Positions 43,501 to 52,500 of a DNA stretch of 64,000 nucleotides are shown here, piece by piece (position 1 is the first letter of the stretch; every line of letters starts with the position of its first letter). Below the pieces are notes generated by a model, which was given only the letters and a program-made list of their open reading frames with translations, searched no databases and had not been told where the DNA came from. A program made the position numbers and the translations under genes. This DNA comes from Siphonodentalium dalli. Taxonomy: Eukaryota > Mollusca > Scaphopoda > Gadilida > Siphonodentaliidae. The DNA is taken from assembly GCA_032622095.1 (NCBI GenBank), contig CP136064.1:134795129-134859128 (forward strand). The letters run 5' to 3'.

Positions 43501-46500
43501 AACTGGTCGGCAGTCTCGACTTCCCCACATGAGCATTTATCAGATTCGTTTAAATGGTTGCGACTGAGATCATCATTGAGGTTACTGCATCCTAGTCGAA
43601 GTTGCGTGTGAATTAACTGGGCTTTGCGGCATTTGCTATAGCTATAATGGCGAACATTCTTTTGTCTTAGGCGCAGATTGGTATTCAATTTGTATTTGAA
43701 ATTTTCTAGAGTTTCTGAGTTTTTCAGGTCATCAGATAATTTATTCCACTGGCGTGTTGTCGCGGGCAAGAATGATCGTTGATATGATGATGTGTCCGAA
43801 AAAGGGGGTCTTAAGTCAGTTCTCCGAAAGTCATATCTGTCAGCCCCTGGGTGATTATGATTAACAGTGTTGTAAAGATATGCTGGCGAATTGCGATAGA
43901 ACATCTTATAGAATTGATGTAGTTTGAATTTTGTTCTCCTTTCACTTAACATTTCCCAACCAAGGTCTGCTGTTTATGCTTCTAGTTCCTCCCGTTGCTA
44001 TTCTAGCAGCTTCAAATTGAATTTTTTCTATTAGCTCCCTTTCAGCTTGCGTGCAGTTGTCCCATAAGGGTGAGGCATATTCCAAGACCGGTCTTATATA
44101 AGCAAAATATATTCTCTCTATATATTCTCTCTACAAATATGGATATCATTGGAACCGGCTCCTTGACCACATTGTGATAGTTACAGTTATGCCCTGTGCC
44201 AATGCATTCTCTTATATATGCGAGTCGACCATAGGTCGCCTCGCATATATAAGAGAATGCATTGGCCTAAAAAAAATCTTTTTTTAACACTTTTTACCAT
44301 TTTTTCTTACATTCTTTAACAATTTATAATTTTTAATGTGTTAAGCCAATGCATTCTCTTATATATGCGAGGCGACCTATGGTCGACTCGCATATATAAG
44401 AGAATGCATTGGCACAGGGCCGTTCTGTTGGGTAAAGGGTTAAAGGCTTTCACAACAAAAGTCCTGCTGCTCTTTGGTTTGGAGCATCTTTTCACCTGAA
44501 TCTGAATGGTGATTAATAATTGTAAATGGTGATCTCATATAAATATTTTTCACATGTTTAGGGAGCGTCTCAAAAGTCTTTGCGGAATTCCGAAAGTATT
44601 TTCCGAAAACAAATGACGTTATGAACACTTTGCGGAAAACTGTTTGCGGAAAATTTTCGGTAATTACGTTCCTTCTTTCGGAAAATAGCGCTAAGGTTTG
44701 CGGAAAAGAACACGACGTTTGCGGATTTTTTTCGGAATACGTCCGACGTTTTCGGAATTTGCGGAAATAATTGCGGAATTCAACCCAACGTTATCGGAAT
44801 TTTAGTTTCCTCTTTCGGAATTTGCGGAAATAATTGCGGAATTCACCCCAACGTTATCGGAATTTTAGTTTCCTCTTTCGGAATTTGCGGAAATAATTGC
44901 GGAATTCACCCTAACGTTATCGGAATTTGAATGCATGCGGACCTCGTTCCGGAAAATTTGCGGAATATATTCATGGGTGTCGGGCCGGTAAAATCGTAAA
45001 CATCACCGCATACTAGAGTATATAGGTCTATTGCTATTGGGTTCGTTTATTTATTAGGTTTACAGTGTTTATTAACTTAATAAAAACAATACAGCAATTA
45101 AAACACTTTTCCTTGACGAATCTTGGTATGGCTTCATCAAGCATTCATTGCCACAGCTATATAGTCAAAACGTGTTTTAATTCACAAGCACGAATCATGT
45201 ATATATATATGGCATGCAGGGAGTGAGTACCGGTACCCTATATAAACCTCCTGACATGTACTCATATATATTTGACACGAGAGTGCGCAATTATCGCTAC
45301 ATGTATAACAAGTTCCATGACACTGGAAAAGTTCACGGTTGACCTAGTTAATTATAGCAATGATGTCAGTTTGACACTGTTTGCAATGTCAACACTGTCC
45401 TCCCCATGCATTGAAGTCCGTGCAATGCGTGTAGGCCTACTGACTTCTTTCATTAATAGTCGCATTGCGATTGGTTAGACAACAAACAAACACCGACGTC
45501 AATCATAGTATTTCAGGTATTGTTCCCACCCGGCCTCTATCTCAGTCTGAATGGAGTTACCACTGATTGGTTAAATCGAGCTCTGCCCATGCAAAGTGCA
45601 TGTCTTTTGTGGATTCCGTTTTCGTTAGCTAACGACCAGAATATGCGGTGAGGTGTGACTGCATGCATCCTTTATATTTCACTTAAATATATGATATATG
45701 TTGCCTATTGTGGACCCCCCCCCCACTTTTCGCAAGTAGGGGAACCTAATACAGTCGTAATAGTATATAATACTGCCAATTTTCGAATCTAGTTATCGCC
45801 ATAGAATGACATATTTTTTTTATCTTCCGAAACACTTATTTGCATATTACATTTTAGATACATTAGGTCCTGGCTTTAATTCGGCTTTACTCCTAACAAT
45901 TTAATAAAGAGCGTTCCGTAGTTTTTTCATGAATCCTGATGGATAGTAAAAATTAAAAGAGCGCAGGAAATTTCGATACAAATCTCCAGTGCAAAGGTTA
46001 TACGCGAAGCAGTCATATTTAACTGACAAGTGTACACGTGCATAGGCCTATATGGGCTACTAGTTATAAGTAGCTGTAAATGAATGTTGTTTTCTTTAAT
46101 ACGGCTACGCTTGATTTTTTTTAAATTGAAAAATAGACCAACATTCTATAAATGTATCTTCAGCCAGATAAATACGTATTGTTCCCAATACTGCATTATT
46201 AAGTCACACCCAACTATATTTGCAACTGTAACGTTTACTCAGGCGATTTGCATTGGAAGACATGTCCATTCAAATTAATCCGACCACTTTTTTTCTGGAC
46301 ATGTTGTGTGAATTCAACTGCGAAAATTAATGTGACCTTCAATTAATAATTCCGTCAGAAACGGCATGGGTAGAAATTCAGTACAAATCTCAGTATAAGC
46401 AGGTCATACACTGACACACTTGGGTAACTTTGACAAGACAATAAATATTACCAATGTGGTCAGTTGATGACCTATATCATATTATTCATATATTTATATC

Positions 46501-49500
46501 ATTAAGAGGTAAACCTATTATATGCCCATTTACAGTAGTAATCTTACGAACATTGCCACAAAAAAAGTGAATAAAACCCCTGATTGGGAACTTGTTAATC
46601 GCCGTTATTTTTGCGCGCATCTGTATCTCTCAAATGCCAGGTGCAGCGAATTACGTCAGCACGAGGACTGTGTAGCAATGAACATGATTTGCTACATCGT
46701 ATACCGTTGTTTGAGTGAACATGATTGTATGTCACTTTCTCGGCGATATTCTCATTCAAGTTTAATCAAAAGTCCACTGGCACGATGCCCCGCGACTTTG
46801 TCTTTATAGTAACCATTGAAAAGATTTGAACACACATTCAAGAATTGCGGTCAACAATGCTCGGTTTCACCAATTCCCATAATACACCGCGCGCTGGGTG
46901 CCGGGTTCCGGTTTACGCTGTACAAGCAGATTCGCATTTTGCAGGATTATAAAGTCAAATTTGAACGAGAGAATTACCTATAGGCCTATCCCCTGATGAT
47001 AATAGAGCAGTTCACAATAATTTAGCTTTCCGCACTAGAAACCACAAACTGCCAAAAAGAACTCGGCGCTTGGACGAATAGGCCTACGGATTATTCGGAC
47101 AGAATCTGCACTCTCTGTAATCTCGAAATCGGCGATGAATACCACATGGTACTGAATTGTAGGGAACTTGGCAAACTAAGAATAAAATATCTGAAACCCG
47201 ACTTCTATCAGAGACCAAACACTTATAATTAGCCGCTCTATTTAACTCCCGAAATCATATATATTGTATTTATGTATACAACTCTTCTGTAATGTCTATA
47301 ATTGACGACCAGAATAAACTTAATTGAATTGAATAGCCGGGACAACTCTGTTAGCCGGGACAATTTGGTCCATGTAACAGCATAGATGAAGGAAGGATTT
47401 TTAGTCTATGCTAACAGCGAGTCATCCCGGCTAGATATGGAACGTTACACGATTCGTTGTTACTTTCATGACGTCAGCCAATAGAATGTTCGCGTCATGT
47501 GAGTGACGTCTAATGACCACCCACATTACGCCGTGACTCGGTGATTGACAGCTAGTTTTGTGCACGTCAACCGAGTTGTCCCGGTTGACCATCGATCTAT
47601 ATTAAAAATATACGTCGATGGGTTGGCCGAGTTGTCTCGACTCATTTAACAGCGCGACCGAGTTGTCCTGGCAGACCGAGTTGACTCGGCTAGCCGAGTT
47701 GTCCCGGCTCATGTAACAAGCCCCTTTGGTTCATAAAATGTTCGCGGGCGAAACATACCTTACCACGCACAAACGCTCTTTATTTTTTATTGTGAAGAAA
47801 ATTCTGGCTGGCAGTAAATTCCAAAAGGAGGCCCACATGGACGGATGTAGTCAATGTAATTTCAAACCAAATAATTATAGTTTAAATTAGTGTAATTTAA
47901 TTTAGTATACCGGTAGGACGTCGACTATATACTTATAAGATTATCACACCTTGTCGCCTGACGTAGCAGATCGCCAACACACTGAATAGATCGTCTGGCT
48001 AAACAATGGGCTCAATCAAACCACATTTATAGTGCCCTCTTTGTGTTTTTCAACACATTCTAAAAACGGCAAGTACACTGTGACCGAAAGGCAAGTATAC
48101 CGCGGTCGAACGGCAAGTATACCGCGGTCGAACGGCAAGTATACCGCGGCCGGACGGCAAGTATAGGCCTACATCGCGGCCGAACGGCAATTAGACCGCG
48201 GACCATTAACTGCAGTTAGCCGGTGTGGCCGCGATGTTGTTGCAGTTCGGCCGAGGTGGAAACACAAACCGCACCGCGGTTAAGTGGACACTTGTTTTGT
48301 CTAGCGTGGTAGCTAATTGCTTGTTATGGAAATCCCTCATTTAGGTGAGAAGCACCCCAGTATATTGGGTATATAAACGATAATAGTAAAACTATTCTGA
48401 TAAAACTATCGTAATGATAGAAGAGTTTATAATAAAACTGTGGATACAGTGTGTTGAATGATCATATTAAAATATAGCACGTTTGTTTGTTGATTCGAGC
48501 AATTATATTTACAGTGCTGATTAACAATCCCTTTAATGCCTTGTGTGTCAGGTTCCCGTTTGTGATGCGTCTTGTCTCGAGATTTAATTGCGACGTGACG
48601 ATTTGCGGAAGTATATTTCGCCGCAACAATTTTCCGGACACTTCGCCGAGATTTGGGACAGTTCGCCGGAAACTGACGACAACTTCACCGAAGGTCGGGA
48701 CTATTCGCCGTAATTTAAGACATTTCGCCGAGATATACGACTTTTCGCCGGAATAGACGACTGTTAAAAAAAATCGCCGAGAAAAATTTACTTATATGTG
48801 GGTGTATTGTGGGACAATTGAACATTTCTGACATTTATCGCAAGTTATTGCATTATTGTGCGCATACACAGTTTTATGACAAGCAATAGCCTACACAACT
48901 CAACATTCGTAGTTCTATCCATCTTGGGTGGATATGGTAAATGTTGTAAAGCCAGTGATATATATACCATATGAAAGTCGCTAAAACAACCTAGTTACTA
49001 TACGGATCACCACCGCTAAAACAACATAGGCCTATTGGCTATACTTACTTTTCGGATCACCAATGGCTTCGGGTGAATTGTAATATGTAATATGAACACA
49101 CCTCAGGTAACAGTATTGTCGGTAAAACACAAATGATGGTAATAATCACACGTGCTAGGAAGGAAGAATGGCTTCGGGTGAATTGTAATATGAACACACC
49201 TCAGGTAACAGTATTGTCGGTAAAACACAAATGATGGTAATAATCACACGTGTCAGGAAGGAAGCCCGAAGTTTGTTTTCATAGTACCTATGTCAAACAG
49301 TCTTCACTAATGACTAATTAGCAGTTCGCAGGATTATAATACCTGTGTCAATCAGTCTTCACTAATGACTAATTACGGGATTATAATATTCCAGCGAACT
49401 GTCACTCCGTCGAAAATGACTTTCGACGAAATGTCCATTCCGGCGAAATTTACTTCCGACGAGGAGTCCAGTCCCCAATCATGAATTTTCAACGTTTTCG

Positions 49501-52500
49501 GAAAGTTACTTTTCGCAATGTCGACGTTACGGACTTTGCGGAATGTTTGCGGAATTCTTTATTTAACGTTTCGGTAATTTTTGCGGAAAACTCAATTTAA
49601 CGTTTCGGTAATTTTTGCGGAAAATTCATGGCGTTTGCGGAAATCTTTATGTAACGTTTCGGTAATTTTGCGGAAAACTCATGGCGTTTTTCGGAACATT
49701 TGCGGAAAAATTCAGACGATAGCGTTGCGGAAATCTCGACGTTTCGGAAAATATTTGCGGATTCCGCAAAGACTTTTGAGACGCTCCCTTATATATAAAT
49801 ACAAACTCACTGATGTTGCTATGCCCGGCACAAAACTTGAGGACGTTGATCTCTCTGACTGTGTCTCGCTTAACTTGTTCAACCTGAAAATCTTCAACTT
49901 TTTCTCCACTAATATCTATGATTTTCACAGCATATTCGGAACCATCTTCCTTCTTAATGCATCGTCGAACAACACTGCTCACTCCTCTGCGAAGAACATA
50001 AAATGAAGACAATATGTTACTGGTTTATATCCCAGTCACAAGTAAATATTAAATAATATTTATGTACATGTTCATGGTGATGTATGGTTTTGAATTATGC
50101 TTTTGTCGGATTTGTGAGAAACAAACTGATTACTGGAGACATAGATTCATGTTTAAAGTTACAAATAATAGTAGTTGACAAAATATAGAAAAACATCTCT
50201 AAATGGTGGATAAAATGGAAATATCTGATCTGTTAAAACCAAAACGAAATTGCTTTCAAAACACATGGAGAGAATGCCGTTAGTAACAGCAGCAGGGAAA
50301 TGTCCACATGCAGCTATTCTGATACCAGTATAGATCTGTTAGTTTTCGGCACCCAAACTCTTGAAGCCCAAATGTCTCCAAATTCCTAGTATTTTAATAG
50401 GGGCTTGTTACATGAGCCGGGACAACTCGGTTAGCCGGGACAACCCGGTCTGCCGAGTGCCTCAGTCCTCTGTGCTTTCTCACTGAAATAATGGTGTGCT
50501 GTTACATGAGCCGGGTCAACTTGGCAAACCGAGTTGTCCCGTCCCGCCTAACCAGGACAACTCGGTTAGCCGGGAGAGCTCGGCTCACATAACAGCGAGT
50601 CATCCCGCCTAGCCGGAACGTAACACCATTCGTTGCAACTTGACATGACGTTAGCCAATAAAATGATCGCGTCGTGTGAGTGACATTTAGTGACAACCCA
50701 AGCCACTCAGTTATGGGCGTGCCGACATTATGGACAGACGTCGTGACGCGTGATTGACAGCTAGATGGATAGCTAGTTGCGTGAACGTCAACCGAGTTGT
50801 CCCGGCTAACCGAGTTGTCTCGGCTCACATAACAGCATGATCGCGTTGTCCCGACAGACTGGGTTGTCCCGGCTAACCGAGTTGTCCTGGCTCATGTAAC
50901 AAGCCCCTTAGTCAACCTGATTTTCCACTTTTTCAAGGCAATTCAACTAGGGTCCTGTGAATTGGAAATTTTGATCGAATCGAATCATACCTGTGTGCTC
51001 CAATTGAAAATTGTCGAGAAAAAAACCAGATCAAAACGTCCATGAGACTGTCACGACGATTAATATATAACCAATAAACGGCTTATCGGAACTAAAATCA
51101 CTAGAAGTTTGTAGAGTTTGCATGTACATGCAAAATTGCAAATCGGCATTCGGAAACAATCATTGTTAATAACTTGAAGATGCAACAACAGTCACAGGGT
51201 AGCCTGTTTATGTAATGTTGGATGTTTCTTGAACAGATGATTCAATAGATGGGTTGTTGTCTCAGATTTTTGCGATTTTTACACCATGTTGCATTCATCA
51301 CACATGCAATGTAAGATCCTGCACTGCCTGCAGTTTAAATTAAACATGAATAATGGATGACTCAAGTGTCAAAGAATGCTCCAAAACTGAAAGTCAACTT
51401 CAAAAGAAAACACTGCCCACATGCACTTTTCGATTCCGGGAAAACGTGTCGTTTACATTCTCAGTGATATTACATAACACGGAATCTGAGACGGATAGTC
51501 GGCGGATAACGCTAGGGGTCGCTCTTTATTGTCTGCCGCGATGAAAGCATGTACGCTCTTTATTAGAGGCAATCATTGGATTTGTTCCGTTATGCCAAGT
51601 GCCTAATTAATAATTATTGTAGTTTCGACAGTCTGTTGTGTATTTGAGTTAATTCTTTTGTTTACGTACTATCTGATCGTATCTTGACTGGAAGGATTTT
51701 AGCAATGGGTCCGCATTCGTGCACTTCTCCACACAAAAGGCTTCGTGTGTAGAAACAGATAGGAACATTATTATGACGAATATGAGCCATCATGATACAT
51801 GTACTAGTATAATAACCGTCACATTTTAATCACACCCCATTTGTGTTTAATTGTACTCCTATAGCGCACACCGGCATGGACTACTGTATAAACTAGCTTC
51901 CGAAATGTGTACAATACAACGAAGAAGAAGTTAGAAGTCCCAACTCGTATTCTTTCAGAAACAGTTCAATTTAGTTTCACACTATATTCTGCTCATTGCA
52001 TTTCTGCATAAATTAATCTCATTTCACACGACTTTTATCGCTTCAAAAAACATTTAGCCATCATTATTCGTTATATAATCTAACATTCTAGCAAATCCAG
52101 TTCATAATAATCACATTCAAACAGTTTTATTCAATGATGGCCAATTATTGTATAAAGGTAATTAAATGGAGACTGCGATATTGTATATGCAATTTATCAA
52201 CTCGTTACGCGATTGGTGGAATTATTTCAAGCTCCCCATCGCTGTCAACGGTAAGGAAATCAGGTAAACTAACTGCGTCGATGCAGCTGATCGACCACGG
52301 CATGTGACCGCATTGTGGTCATGTGATCGCACAATCAGTCACGCGACTTACACTTTGGATACTTGCGCTATTTTTTTTATATCATAAACAAAATAAAAAT
52401 ATTACCTGCTCGATTTTGAATTTTCTTGGCGAAATGTTAGACACATATAATTAGTATTATGACGATAAAAAAAAGATATTAACTCTTTCACTGCCATGCA

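Larger units (their letters stand above)
42680..44439. mobile_element. TTAA-flanked piggyBac-like element, interrupted by a LINE
   Basis: Flanked by TTAA (42676-42679 and 44440-44443). The ends are CCCTTTACCCAACAAACCGG and, in complement, CCCTTTACCCAACAGAACGG (18 of 20 match). Removing the LINE (42778-44132) and one copy of its target duplication leaves a MITE of about 390 bp whose right part is a large double hairpin (44189-44421). No transposase. Confidence 0.85.
44561..49788. mobile_element. 5.2-kb TIR element, PIF/Harbinger-like, abutting PHKG exon 2
   Basis: The left end GGGAGCGTCTCAAAAGTCTT followed by TGCGGAAT is repeated in perfect complement at 49761-49788, with TTA on both outer sides (44558-44560 and 49789-49791). 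A 3-bp TWA target duplication and GGG-starting TIRs are features of PIF/Harbinger elements. Both subterminal regions are arrays of TTTCGG-AATTTGCGGAAA motifs (44575-44960 with a 66-bp period; 49490-49765). No transposase ORF is found; the interior has accumulated other repeats. The right TIR begins 22 bp inside intron 2, next to the exon 2 donor. Confidence 0.8.

Noticed and set aside
49647-49810. Extension of the PHKG exon 2 frame to the left
   Set aside because: Begins with a consensus GTGAGT donor and then reads through a transposon TIR; homology to the kinase stops exactly at 49811.
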